The notes beneath the pieces were generated by a model, which ran no database searches, had not been told where the DNA came from, and saw only the letters and a program-made list of their open reading frames with translations. From Apricaphanius iberus (lineage: Eukaryota; Chordata; Actinopteri; Cyprinodontiformes; Aphaniidae), in the NCBI GenBank assembly GCA_028564705.1, contig JAPXFQ010000166.1, positions 2,356,001 to 2,420,000 of the forward strand: 64,000 nt of DNA, written 5' to 3'. Shown here piece by piece: positions 35,463 to 46,724 of this stretch; the first letter of the stretch is position 1, and every line of letters begins with the position of its first letter. A program made the translations under genes and the position numbers.

Positions 35463-37554
35463 ATTTTGAATATTTAGTGGTCCAACATATTTAGGAGAGT
35501 TTCCACCAGCAGTTAAACCCTTGCTGGGCAGGCAGGGTTAAACCCAAACATCTAACTTTGTGTTATACTAGTACAAGCAGGGGCACAACTACCCACTTTC
35601 TGATGGCTAATATGCACTACTTTGTGTAGGCCGTTCCAAATAAAATCTCAGTAAAATCCATTGCAGTCACAAATTACATTACTAAAATAAAAAAAACATA
35701 AAAGTTGTTTTCTTTCTTTTATTAAAATAGTAATGAGAACCTTTTTTAAGCTCCTGAAAATCATAAAATAAATTATTTAAACTAACTTCCAAGCTTTAAA
35801 TCAATCTGTTTTTAGATTTTGAGGAGATGTAAGGAGAAAAAAGTCAGATGAGAGGGTGGAGAAAAACACCACACACAGAGTTTTTACAGATTTCTTCAGG
35901 CTCACCACAGTCAATTACAGTCTAATGTTTAGAAGACCAATTAAAGGCTTTTATTGAACTCAGGGCTTTGCTGCAGGACTGCTGGCATATTGCCTTCCCT
36001 GCTACAGTGATGTTTGGAATTTTAGGTTTTTTATTGTTAAATTTGAAGTTTGCGACTACATTGAAGAAAATGCTAAGACATGTTGGTATTAAACAAAACA
36101 CGAAGTAATGAAAAGGTTAAGGAGGTCAAATTAATTTCCACACCATTCTTTATGGTAAGTATATTGCAGTCTTTAGGGGCATTTTTGGGGCATGTCAACT
36201 ATAAATAAAAACCACAATACTTAGAAAACAAGAGACGTTTTTTTATTAGCCTTATAACTACAGTAGCTAAAGTGTGCAATACTATCTCAGAAAGCCCACC
36301 CACGACAGCCACCAGCGGAGAGGATCACTCCTACGTTAAGAATACAAGCCTTTGCTCTGCTTCTCACCAATGGTAGGCCTAATCCCCCAGGCTGCAGCCT
36401 GAATCCTGCAGGTTGTTACCACACAGAACCACGGGAGCAGCAGAGGGGGTTCAGCCTGTGGTTTCAGCAGGGAACACAAACGATACCTCAATAGACTTGA
36501 AAACATGTTGTTATCTCAAAGGTATCCAAGACATCCACAGCTTCAGCAAACCAGCATACACTTTTATAAGAAGTTGTTATTACAGTAAGATTAATTGCTC
36601 TGTCATCGACCACATTAAAATTGATATGGAATTTGAACAAATAAAGGAATGGGGGGAAAAAAGAATGATTGCATGCAAAAAGGGATAAACTACTCATGGA
36701 GAAAAAGTTTCTTTATCTTCTTTTAAAAATGTTTTGTTTTCTTGCACTTTTTTTGCAAAAAATTTGTTTTGATGAATGTCTAACAAATAAAAAATTTAAC
36801 CAATGATGAAGTGGATATTTCCTTTCCCAGTTTCCGTTCCCACTAAGACTATCGTCTTATGTCCAAATTTGGGAAAGATTTTTAAAATCGGAGAACTTAT
36901 TTAGATATTAAAAAATCAGTCATATTATTTAAATCTAATTATTTTATTTATGGGTCAGACATTGTTTCTCAAAACTAAAATATCAGATTTAAACAACCAA
37001 CATTTTTTCTTCAACAAAATTTGTGGTGCCCTTGAGGCATACAACTAATTTAAAATAGAAGGAATGAAGAAATCGAACAGCCTAAAATAAAACATGAAGT
37101 TATTAGTCTACAAAATAAGTGGAAAAAGTACTGGGTCTTGGATGACTGCCATGTGTATAAATTGTGTCCCAGTTTACAAACCATTTGATAGCTTTTCATG
37201 ACAGTTTCACAGACTGTGATTAATTTATGTCATAAAGTTTCAATTCTGCTCTTAAAGTTATTTTAATAATTTTGTTTGCATTTACAGCAGTAATTAAAAA
37301 AATATATGCGATTTGATTTTCTGCACCGGCAGGAATACTATGCTCTTAAAAGCCAACTAACAAAAGGCCAAAAAACTATAATTCCACTGCAACTCTGGTA
37401 CAGACAGTATAGTCATAGTGTTTAAGTACCATCGTAAGTGTGATCAAGACAGATTTATCGCTGAAAGATTTAGTGCTGTGAGTTACCCTGACATTTATTT
37501 AAAAAATGCATCTATGTGGGCTCAGCCCAAACACAAGGCCTAGGGGCCTATAAA
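35463..37554. other. AT-rich non-coding DNA
   Basis: No gene or named repeat. The part 36290-36480 is less AT-rich. Confidence 0.45.
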
Positions 37555-37565
37555 AATATATATAC

Positions 37566-37607
<42 letters not shown>
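37555..37607 (+). repeat. (TA)n microsatellite
   Basis: About 26 TA/CA units with two 'ca' interruptions. Confidence 0.95.
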
Positions 37608-37609
<2 letters not shown>

Positions 37610-37631
37610 TTTGTGTAGGTTTTCCCCACAG

Positions 37632-37677
37632 TGATAAAGCAGTGGAGCCTTCTGTTGACACCACAGCCAAGAGGCAG
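37632..37677 (+). CDS. Candidate 46-base exon (unknown product)
   Basis: It follows 'ggttttccccacag' and precedes GTAAGG. After one leading base the frame is open and reads 'DKAVEPSVDTTAKRQ', ending exactly at a codon boundary at the donor. The TA microsatellite lies 25 bases upstream, which shortens the room for a branch site. I do not recognise the peptide, and its phase does not fit directly onto the segment at 30188 in the frame that ends with a stop. Confidence 0.25.
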
Positions 37678-38622
37678 GTAAGGCTGTTTGACGTAGCTTT
37701 TGTCTTTCTCTGAATCTATGTTTGCTGGCTGAGTAGTGTGGCAGTGTTCTGTCAACTCTCTCTGTAAGTCTAGGCTAAAATCTGTCATCAATACATCATG
37801 TAGCTGGATGCACCTCTAACTTAATTTTGAATCTGCACCCAGAACACCAACATTTGTTTTATTCTGTCTCTCTTCTAAGCAATTTCACATGTGTATAAGG
37901 TCCTGATACGTTGCAGAAGGAAGGCGCATGAGAATGCTAATTTCTGCAACATTACCCCAGAACCTGGCATATCCATCAAGTCTCCCAATAAAAAGTTTGT
38001 AATAACAGAAGGTCTGAAGGTGTGCAAACATCACTACTTATTACTAGCAAATAACATGCAAAAATATAGAATTTCCATTAATTTATTTAATATCACTTCT
38101 ACTAAGACGAAAAGCAGCCTTGTTCGACTACCATTAACATCAGCATTTAAACAACTGTCAAGTAGTTTGGATCAGGGAAAGGTTAATCTTTTTAGCAAAA
38201 AACTTTAAACGTGAATACTAGTTAGCTTCTTGATATTCAAGCCGAAGCTGTTGCTGCTGTGTTAAAAGCTTTCAGGTTGTAACTAGTAATTTCAGTATTT
38301 GATTATAATTTGAAAATGTTTCAAAATGTGTATTTCATTATAAAGAGAGCAATTTATGTAAGATATGACCTAAATGGGCCACTTTTATTTATTTTATGCA
38401 AAAATTCTCTGCCGTATTTGCAGCTTTTCAAAATAGTTTAGAATTATTTATTTCTGGTTAGATTTGGTTATTATCAACCTCCGGAATAATCTTGTGTCTT
38501 GAAATTGATTTTATTAGCCACAATTCCAAAATTGGAACTTCAAGGTAATTTGTCCAGACTTTCCTCATTGGGACAAATCGTTTAGCCTGCTCCTTTCAGC
38601 CGTCATGTCTACTTACAAAAGT
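37678..38622. other. AT-rich non-coding DNA
   Basis: Nothing recognised. The plus-strand open frame 37891-38208 has no domain I can name. Confidence 0.45.
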
Positions 38623-39755
38623 GTCCCTTTATAGTGCAACTCACCCCAAAATCAACTTTTTTGTTGATAAACCTTATAACGGAGTGTATAATAGCAATAT
38701 CTACATGTCTAGTGATTATTTAACGTATTTTAGTACATTTTAGTGAAAATATTCATTTTGTACCAAAAACTGTTTGGTTCCCCAAGTGGTTAAACCATTA
38801 CATTGCACTGGAATTCACTAGAATTGGAATCCTGCCTTGCTAACGACTCAGCTCGGGTTTCTGACGAAGGCTTTGATTAGTGACGACAGCAGTCCGGCCG
38901 TGGTGGGGTATATAACACATGCGGTCTCGGCCACACCTTCGTAGCGAGGTGCCATTAACTACCTGCAGCACAACTGGCTCATAACCTGGGTGCTCCGTTA
39001 TGCAGGTGGTTACCCCTACTTGCTGACATTTGCTCATTACCAATGACAAAAGGGAATAACTGATAAATCAGTAAATGGAAAATAAAATCTGGGCTAAGAG
39101 TTCATTTTTAATGCAATAAATGTGATTGTCTGAAAAGGTTTGTTTTTTTTGCACATTCCTGAAGGATTTTCTCATCATGCTTGGATACTTATATGTTGGG
39201 CATCTCTCAGCAACACACATTTTCAGTTGCGAACAATGACGTACAGTGGCCACAGGTGCAAGTGTCGAGGCAGAGTCACACGAAATTACCTGAGCCAATC
39301 TATATTTAGCACTAGATTTGGCCAACAACATACCTCTCAGAGACGGAGCTCATTCTATGCCGCAATGCCGCTACAGACTCGGCATCTGCTGCTGCCCCGG
39401 GTAGAGAACGAGACAACGGCCCGAAACAATATGGCTAAGCGCCTCGCTCCTCCTCCACAAAACCCTGTACTCTGTTCCCTCTGGAGAAGGAAGTAGAGAA
39501 AAAACTCAACCTTTAGATTATTTCCCTCTGGGGCAGTGGAGCTTGCGTTACTACGGCTCTCTCCATCTTTCTGGCTGTCTGTGACTCTGCGCTGTGCTCC
39601 TGCAACATGTCAGTCACAGCCCAGACCACGACCAGCCCTTCATCCCCCAGTTTTTCCTGGTCTGCCAGGCAACGCCTCTTTTTGAGCCGTTTTTCAAAAA
39701 TAAATGTGGGTGGGTTTATACTCTGGTAGGGGGGTGAGTTACTCTTTAAAAGGTC
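38623..39755. mobile_element. Inverted-repeat element, unclassified, 1.1 kb
   Basis: The left end (38623-38647, '..agtgcaactcacccc') and the reverse complement of the right end (39731-39755, '..agagtaactcacccc') agree at 20 of 25 bases. The interior is more GC- and CpG-rich than its surroundings. The right end reads on into 'aaaaggtccagtgcgtaac', a familiar edge of fish DNA elements. No transposase frame is recognisable and I found no target duplication, so boundaries are approximate. Confidence 0.45.
38772..38845 (+). repeat. tRNA-Ser-like sequence
   Basis: 'ccaaGTGGTTAAaccattacattgcactggaattcactagaattGGAATCCTGCC' follows the order of a tRNA-Ser: the GAGTGGTTAAGGC D-arm block, an anticodon-stem-like 'ActgGAattCAct' and a T-arm 'GGTTCGAATCCTGCC' block. 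The variable arm is short and the acceptor stem does not close, so it is read as a pseudo-tRNA or SINE head and not a working gene. Confidence 0.45.
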
Positions 39756-40655
39756 CAGTGCGTAACAAATTCGGTTCAAATTCAAAAGCCGCTGACTAAG
39801 AAGTATGTTGAACATCACCATCGTATCCTCAATTGTTAAATGTGTAGCCTAGCAACATACACCCCACTCACTAAAGCAGACCTCCCTGATCGTAAACTGG
39901 CTATCAGTAAAATAAAACACCTATCTCTAACGCTTCTCTATTCTTGCGTTGTCCTTAATCCACATATGAAAAGTCAGGCTGTCTGTCTATTGTGGCAGAG
40001 TGTGTGTATAAACGAACAGCTCTGTACACAAAGTGTTTGCCTCGACTTCGGAGAGAACTTCCGGGTCAGGTCACTCGCCTCAAACAAAAATACCAAAATC
40101 AAAAATGAGCTCTCGTTATCCGTTTTTTTCCATTTTCGTTTTGTGACCAAAAACAAAAAATCAGATAAGGGTTCGTGATCCGTTTGTTCCTGCGCCAACA
40201 ACATACGCTGTTCCGGGGCGGAAATTATGTCAACATAAACTCTTTCACCCGATACCGATCATGTCCCCAGTAGCCAATGGGCTCTAAAATTAGGCTCAAC
40301 TCCGAAAATGAAAAGTCTGAATTGAAACTCCAAACTGAGGACTGAAAGCAAAGGGGAAGAGAAACGTAAAACTGGCCAAAAAGATTGAAAATACAAAACA
40401 GGTGTTGTTTCAAATAACCTTTTTTTCCCCATTTGGTTACACTTTTAGGTTTATAGATTATTTATTCAAGTTTTCAACATTTATTCAAATTTACAATATA
40501 TTTTTGTTTTTCAAATTTACAGGTTTTTTTTCAGGTTTACAATCTTTTGCTTTCATTCACTTTATACTGATCCTGATTTGGCCCCATACAGACGGCCACA
40601 TATCACGACATTCCCTGCAGTAAGCAGTGAGCACTTATCAGCTCCAAAAGGCATG
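39756..40655. other. Non-coding DNA
   Basis: No gene seen. At 40080-40170 the words 'ttatccgttttt..cattttcgttttgtgacc' and 'aaaaacaaaaaatcagataag' form an imperfect inverted pair of a type common in fish repeats. Confidence 0.4.
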
Positions 40656-41056
40656 CACAGTGTGACAGAAAATTTTATCATGCTAGGACATTAAGAAACG
40701 TTTAATTGTCTTACTCAGCTCTTAGACAGCTGTTCGTATTCTAAGGTACAAACAAGAACCAATTGTATGTAAACATCTCATTTTGACTTATGACTAATCT
40801 TGTTATTATCTGGTGTAACACTTATGAGAAATCATGTGAATGTCTTTCTCAGCATTATACTAAGTGTCCCTTATTGTTATCTATATTCTGACGGCCCAGT
40901 GAAACTATCTCCTGATTGTTTACTGCTGACTACTAATGACACATCGTGTGTTTACCTATTCCATGTTGTTCTGTGATTGGTCTTGTGGTTATCCTATCAT
41001 AACTGTATGATGTAATGATCGGACAGAAGCTGATTCAATAGGGTGTGGCTGACTGC

Positions 41057-41064
41057 TATATAAA
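41057..41064 (+). promoter_or_regulatory. LTR TATA box
   Basis: TATATAAA 65 bases before the AATAAA, fitting transcription start in between. A short hairpin ('agggttctc' 41088-41096 with 'gagaccct' 41102-41109) lies in the predicted R region. Confidence 0.6.
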
Positions 41065-41121
41065 CTCATGCATTTGTTTGAAGCTCTAGGGTTCTCATCA
41101 CGAGACCCTCCGTGCACGTAA

Positions 41122-41127
41122 AATAAA
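41122..41127 (+). terminator. LTR polyadenylation signal
   Basis: AATAAA followed by T/G-rich sequence ('atggctgacacttttgtttta'-like, in part), as in LTRs where R and U5 meet. Confidence 0.55.
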
Positions 41128-41433
41128 CTATGTACGAATATGGCTGACACTTTTGTTTTATTCTCTCATCCAAGGCCTCTCAGACACCCAGATTTCCATG
41201 GCACACAGCAACAGAAAAATCAAGACATAGACAAGAAGCAGGGACTACTGTTGTGTTTCTCTTCTAAATTATGCTATAAGCCGTTTCTCCAGTAAGTTAA
41301 TTCAAATTATTTTGCAAAGCCAGATGTTTACCCACATATGCTCATTTCCATCTGAATAACAACCAATCAGAGTGAGTTAACCATATCTCCCGCCCAACGA
41401 CTCTAACGGACCTTTTTCGAACCCAAACTAAGC

Positions 41434-41690
41434 AGCTGTAGGTCAGTGGTAGAGTTGTCTGCCTGTGACCCAGAAATCATGAGTGCCATTCCAGCTTCTG
41501 CCTGCTACATGCTGTTATGTCCTTGGACAAGACACTTCACCTACCTTGGCTGCTGGTGGTGGTCACAGAAACCGGCAGCTTCAGTGTTCGGTACCTGGCC
41601 CTCACTTCAGTCTGTGTGACCCAGGGCAGCTGTGGCTGCAATGTAGTGAATGTATGAAAGGGTGAATGACTGAATGAAGTGTGAAGCACT
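41434..41690 (+). repeat. tRNA-derived SINE
   Basis: An A-box-like 'TAGGTCAGTGG' (41439-41449), a worn B box 'gagtgccattcc' near 41480, the conserved centre 'gtccttggacaagacacttcacc' (41519-41541), then 'gctgctggtggtggtcacag' and 'cagggcagctgtggctgcaatgta', and a tail 'tgaatgactgaatgaa'. The same order is seen at 51541-51845. Confidence 0.75.
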
Positions 41691-41699
41691 ACTATTACC

Positions 41700-42254
41700 A
41701 TTTTACTCCATTGGTTTCTGAAATGGCCCCAAAAACGTCCCTGTCTGCCCGGCCCAATGTAATGGAGACAAGCATACCATGAAGGTCTGGTAAAATTACC
41801 CTGAAGTTCCGCTAGTGGAAATACACCTAGTAACAGTCACTTGTAGATTATTTTATAATCCAAGCGTAATTGTCTAAAGCGTAATTGATTCTCAAGCACT
41901 GAAATGAAGTTGAAAGTCAAATATAGTTAAAGCACCATCAATAACAACAAGCACTTTGTTCTGCTTCTGTGGGTGTACACACTGTTGAAAACCAAAACAG
42001 ACATAGTTTGGTACTTCTAAGGGTAAACGTATAAAAAATATATAATATATTTACTGAGGTTCTGAGATAGAAGCCTGTATGCAAACTTGCAGAATCCTGT
42101 TTATTTCACAGAAAGAAATGAATACTAAATTCATACTAACACTAACAATCTTTAAATTAAACTATAAATACAGTTATGACATCTTGCAGCCACTTGTGAT
42201 TGCAATTCTCAACAAGTAGACTGTTCCAATATCCTGGTTGCTGAATTATTTTTA
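41700..42254. other. Non-coding DNA
   Basis: No gene. Around 41740-41835 a segment with 'ccctgaagttccgctagtggaaatacacctag' in part looks like a transposon end; compare 7000-7030. Confidence 0.4.
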
Positions 42255-42695
42255 TGCTGTAGTACAGCGTTGTACCTGAACAAATTAATGAAACGTTGGT
42301 TCATGAATACGTTCATATTTTTTGTAAACGTGAACTGAACTCACTCAGGTCTGATGAACGTTACTGCAAATGCACTCATTCCGGCGTTTGTAATGTGCTC
42401 TCTCACAGTTGTTTGTTTTTTTCAATTGATGCCAGATTTTATTTGAGAATTCCTGACAAAAGCCCAGCTTAAACAATCTGTTATCAGTACACCAGAGATT
42501 CTCATGTTTTTCTGACAAAAACCACAGAAATCGTTGATGTTGGATGCCATAACTGCCATATTCTTCTTCGATGGTGTATGACGGATGGCCCCGTTGGCTG
42601 AACTCCATCGCTATGAATACCTCATGTTGTCCATTGCTCTGATTAGTCCTAGTGCTGTCAAATTGCATGCAGAGAAAGTCAACCGTAGATTCCAC
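42255..42695 (-). pseudogene. Possible hAT-like transposon end with open frame
   Basis: The minus-strand frame from 42695 to 42345 is 116 codons and includes 'QRGHPSYTIEEEYGSYGIQH' and 'FLSEKHENLWC', which does not look like chance low-complexity. Beyond it, 42255-42350 is full of 'gttcatgaa/aacgttcat' words that mark the ends of a fish hAT-type family. I do not recognise the protein with certainty. Confidence 0.25.
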
Positions 42696-42699
42696 CCCT

Positions 42700-44447
42700 A
42701 GGTTGAAGTCTGTACTAAGGCAAGGACATCAGTTTATTTAAATGTTCACCGTTTTCTTGGCAGGTATCTTCATTTAACCCAACCTTCACCTGCCGCCAGA
42801 GCTCAATAAAGAACAGGCTTAAATCTGTGGCAGAGCCCTGTACCCCCACTATTGGATATGACAATTGTGTGGCCTGTCAGGGTGCAACACACAACAGCCT
42901 CTGCAGCAAAATTAGACCCACTACTGAGTCAACTGATAAAGGGACGCTGAGATGCAATTACTATAGAAGCTGGGCCTCCTCAAAACTACCACCTCTTTTT
43001 GCACCCCACATCACCCCTGACCTCCATCTGCCTCTCAAAAAATCCTTGCCCCTTTTTTTCCATCACAATATTCCACATATAGGTTCATTGTGTCGTGCAA
43101 TTTTGAGGCTCCATTGTGAACAGGAATCCCCGAATTTCCAATCATTTGATGAGCTGCATAAACAGTTGGTTGCAGAGAACATTCACTATGGGTTTCCCAC
43201 CATTTAGTAAAGCTCTCTACCTGATGCCAAGGAAGTTAAAGAAATCTAGTCCAACTAAGTCAAATCGTGTAGATCTGAAATCTATAAGATTTAGCACTTT
43301 TTTATCCCTCAGCACCTTTTTCCTCCTTACTGTATTTATTCTCATCTGATTCTGTCATCCCTTGATCCACTGGATGCTGCAGTTAAACTCAAGGTTGGGC
43401 TGTATATGCAGCCGATAATAGGAAACAAAGGGAACACGTTGGCGGGAGCATAAAGGTGTTTATGTGATGCAGAAAGAAAACAGCACTCAGAGGTAACCTT
43501 TAAGGAACGTGGTCATTAACACCTCCATTACCAACTCTTCTGTATGAGCAGGTCTATTAGTCATTCACAGCCCACGCTTGCCATACATTTTCTTTTTTAT
43601 TGTTTTTGGACAGAACAGTTGGATGGTTAAAAATACATCTTTGTTTTCTTTTCCACAACAATCAGTCATCACCATTCCTACCATCAACTATTAACTTGTT
43701 CCTCTGCATTAAGCTGATCCGCTGGTTAACGTTTAGAGTAGACTGATACGGCAGGTCAAGCTGAACCTTGTATATCCGCGGCTTGATGTATAAACAGAAG
43801 ATTGAGAGACTCTCTAACAGCTGTTTTCAAATTGTCAAAAAAAAGCTATAGCGGAATGGAAAAAAAACGACTTTAAAATAATTCTGTTTCACTTTTTGTA
43901 AATGTTCAAATAATGATCAGCTGACCTCCAAGTCAATTTCCTTTCAAAGTACATCATTAGAGTGTCCCTTTGTGACCACATTTTCCTTATAGACATCTTT
44001 CTGTAAAAAAAAAACTTTGAATTGAATCCATATTTTTTTATGTCTATCATGAGTTAAATTCTTGTCTTGCTGTGTTTTTGATGACACAGCTGTTTCTTGA
44101 TTAAAATTGAGGAATCCAAAAGATGAGGACTCATTTACACCTTTACCAAGTGTAATGAAAAAAGTGATTGGTTAGAGTTCTGAAAATAGGTCTTCTTTCT
44201 CTTCTAATAATTACAGCTTGGAAACATCGTACAGCTGGTGTCTTCAGCACTGTTGCAAGCAAGGCCTGCTGAAACTCAAAAAGGCCAGACCTTAATTACA
44301 CAGACATGTATTACAGTCTATCAGCTCCTGCTGTTCCAGTGTTAATTATACTTCACAACATCCATTTCATTTTAAGCCCATGTTCTTTATGTTTTGCCTT
44401 TTAATTACGTTAACCTTCTTTCACTTTTATTTTAAGAAATATATATA
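42700..44447. other. Non-coding DNA
   Basis: No gene recognised. The plus-strand 126-codon frame at 42827-43207 has no domain I can name. The part 44200-44345 is balanced in composition and could be conserved non-coding sequence. Confidence 0.4.
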
Positions 44448-45732
44448 CGGTACTGTACAAAAATGTTTGGCAGGTGGGAAAAATGCTGTATACAAAGAAT
44501 GCTTTCATAAATGCAGGTGTTAATCATTTATTTTCATCAATCAATAAAATGTAGTGAATGAAAAAAAGAGAAATAACCAAATCAATATTTGTTGTGACCA
44601 CCCTTTCCCCTCAAAAAAGGATCAAAGGAATTCGGCTGGTAGGATGTTTCATTTCTTCTTGTTCTTGTTTATGCTGAAGATAGTTATTATTGACTTTGGC
44701 TGTATGTTTGGGGTTGTTGCACAGCTGCAGAATAATTTTGATGATATGGCATGATAGATAAGTATCTGCCTGCAGTGAGAACACTGTCAATCTCCAATTC
44801 TATTTACAGAAATGCATCCCCAAATGTTCAAGGAACTTCCACGATGCTTCATTGTTGCCTACAGACACTCTTTGTACCGCTCTTCAGCACTTTGACAAAC
44901 TAACTGCCTTCTGCTGCAGCCCAATATTCCAATTTTGACTTATCAGTCCAGAGCACCTGCTGCCATTTTTCTGCCCCCCAGTTGCTATGTTTTCATGCAT
45001 ACTTGAGTCACTTGGCCTTGTTTCCACGTCGAAGGTCTAGTTTTTTGGCTGCAACTCTTCCATGAAGACCTCCTCTGGGCAGACTTCTCCATACAGTAGA
45101 TTGGTCCCACTGGTTTCTGCCAGTTCTGAGCTGATGTCACTGCAGGACATCTTCCGATTTCGAGGGCTAATAAGCTTGATATGTCTTTCATCTGCTGCAC
45201 TAAGTTTCCTTGGCCGACCACTGCCTCTACGATCCTCAATATTGCTAGCATTTCTTTGTGCTTCTTTAAAAGAGCTCTAACCACACATCTAGAAACCCCA
45301 GTCTGCTTTGAAATCCTTGTCTGGGAGAGACCTTGCTGATGCAGTACAACTACCTTGTGTCTTGTTGCTGTACTCAATCTTTCCCTGACATAAAACTATC
45401 TTCTACAACCTAACCAGTACAGTACAGTTTGGCTGTTCCTCACCCAGTTTTAAGCCTACAGCAAAGCTGTTTCTGTTTCAGTTAATGACTGTGTTTCAAC
45501 CTATGTGTAACATTGATGGTCAAAAGCACCTGTTTGGTATAATTGGTTGATCGTACACCTGACTAATCCTATAAGATCCCTGAGTTTGTGTAAGGATAGA
45601 TGCTGGTTTGAAGGAAAAAGGTATTTACCTCCAATATTGATTTGATTTAGATTTTTATTTTGTTTGTTTAATTTGCACAGTAGAAATTGAAAAAAAGTTA
45701 TACAATTATTGAGACTTCTAAAAGCATTCATT
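44448..45732 (-). mobile_element. Tc1-like transposon, second family, degraded
   Basis: The left end follows TA and reads 'CGGTACTGTACAAAAATGTTTGG' in part, like the 'CAGTRCTGTGCAAAAGTTTTAGGCAGGTGTGAAAAAATG' end of a known fish Tc1 group. The matching right terminal repeat is missing: near 45728 the element runs into (CAGA)n after 'ctaaaagcattc', the subterminal word also seen at the left. A transposase remnant lies on the minus strand. Confidence 0.75.
44582..45377 (-). pseudogene. Tc1-like transposase (frameshifted, internally deleted)
   Basis: The N-terminus 'TRHKVVVLHQQGLSQTRISK' and 'QTGVSRCVVRALLKKHKE' is the helix-turn-helix part. The first catalytic Asp is kept in 'VLWTDKSK' (about 44945). 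The block matching 'QQDNDPKHTA' reads 'QLCNNPKHTA', so the second catalytic Asp is now Cys. The segment that should hold 'PQSPDLNIIESVWD' with the catalytic Glu is deleted: sequence passes from 'INKNK..' straight to 'LPAEF' and the C-terminal 'GKGGHNKY' with its stop at 44582. Several stops and shifts confirm it is inactive. It belongs to a different Tc1 group from the copy at 32-33.6 kb. Confidence 0.8.
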
Positions 45733-45753
45733 CAGACAGACAGACAGACAGAC
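45733..45753 (+). repeat. (CAGA)5 microsatellite
   Basis: Five CAGA units at the truncated right side of the Tc1 element. Confidence 0.95.
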
Positions 45754-46595
45754 TTCTAATTTCTCTAGTTGTGGCTAATAATAACGCAAATAACTCCCAC
45801 ACAAAAAAGAGCCAAAGAGCAAAAATGAATGTGCTTTTCAGATCCACTTTTTTTAGGATTAATGTATGACAAGACAAATGTAAATGAATTACTTTTATGT
45901 ATACTCTATGTAATTAAAATATGTCCATATAAAAAAGTACAATGCACAAGAAAAGAAATTGTGTAAGATTATTTAACTATTGCACAACTGTTGTAGTAAT
46001 TGTACTCAGGTATCAGTATCAGGTATCAGTATAATTCTTATACTATTTCTTTTCCAAGATTTTTAATCCTTCATGAGATATACTCTGACAAAGATTTTAT
46101 CTCTTTCACATTCAGTTTAGATTATGTGGTATAGATTCTGAAAAGATCATTTTTTTTACATATATATTTGGGGGGGGGGTTTTCTTGCTGTGCTGTATTT
46201 TAAAATATTTTTAAAAAGTGTGGTTTAAGCTTGATATTTACACTTTCAGGTTTTTTAGTGATTTAAAAAACAGACTTCTTGAAAAAATCTCAACACATCA
46301 AGAAAAGTTTATTTTATCTATGCACATAAATGTATCAAAACAAAACCCTCCTTTACATCTTTTGTCAGATTTCTTGTTAGATCAAAAAATTGAAACTTGT
46401 GAAAAATAATTCACCAAATAAACTGAATATGATATCAATGTATTTGATTTAGCTATCCAGTTAATTCAATTATCGTCTTTCTCTATATTTGATTATATAT
46501 TATTTGGAATTTACTCTGTTGCTTTATTGGATAGTGGCATACAGCTAAAATATTATTTGCTAAATTATAATTTCTATTTCCTCTTTTATTAAAAG
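45754..46595. other. AT-rich non-coding DNA
   Basis: Nothing recognised except a G10 run at 46170-46179. Confidence 0.5.
46170..46179 (+). repeat. G10 homopolymer
   Basis: Ten consecutive G between T-rich sequence. Confidence 0.95.
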
Positions 46596-46724
46596 TGCCC
46601 TGTGATGGACCGGTGACCTGTCCAGGTTGAACCCTGCCTCTTGCCTAATAACTGCTGGAGACAGGCACCATCGTCCCATGACCCTGCAAGGATAAGGGGT
46701 ATTGGATGGATGGATGGATGGATG
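46596..46724 (+). repeat. LINE 3' tail with (GGAT)n end
   Basis: 'tgtgatggaccggtgacctgtccaggttgaaccctgcctc..ctgctggagacaggcacc..gaccctgcaaggataagggg' and five GGAT units. This is the best kept of the three copies in the window and shows the tandem tail typical of RTE/Rex3-like copies. Confidence 0.7.

Larger units (their letters stand above)
40661..41203 (+). mobile_element. Solo LTR (543 bp) with 5-bp target duplication CACAG
   Basis: The segment begins TGTGACAG and ends CCATGGCA, the TG..CA ends of LTRs, and is flanked by identical CACAG at 40656-40660 and 41204-41208. Near its 3' part it has TATATAAA (41057-41064) and AATAAA (41122-41127) in the order of an LTR promoter and polyadenylation signal. 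No second LTR, primer-binding site or gag-pol coding sequence lies alongside, so it is most likely a recombined solo LTR. I cannot tell Ty3-type from endogenous-retrovirus type. Confidence 0.75.
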
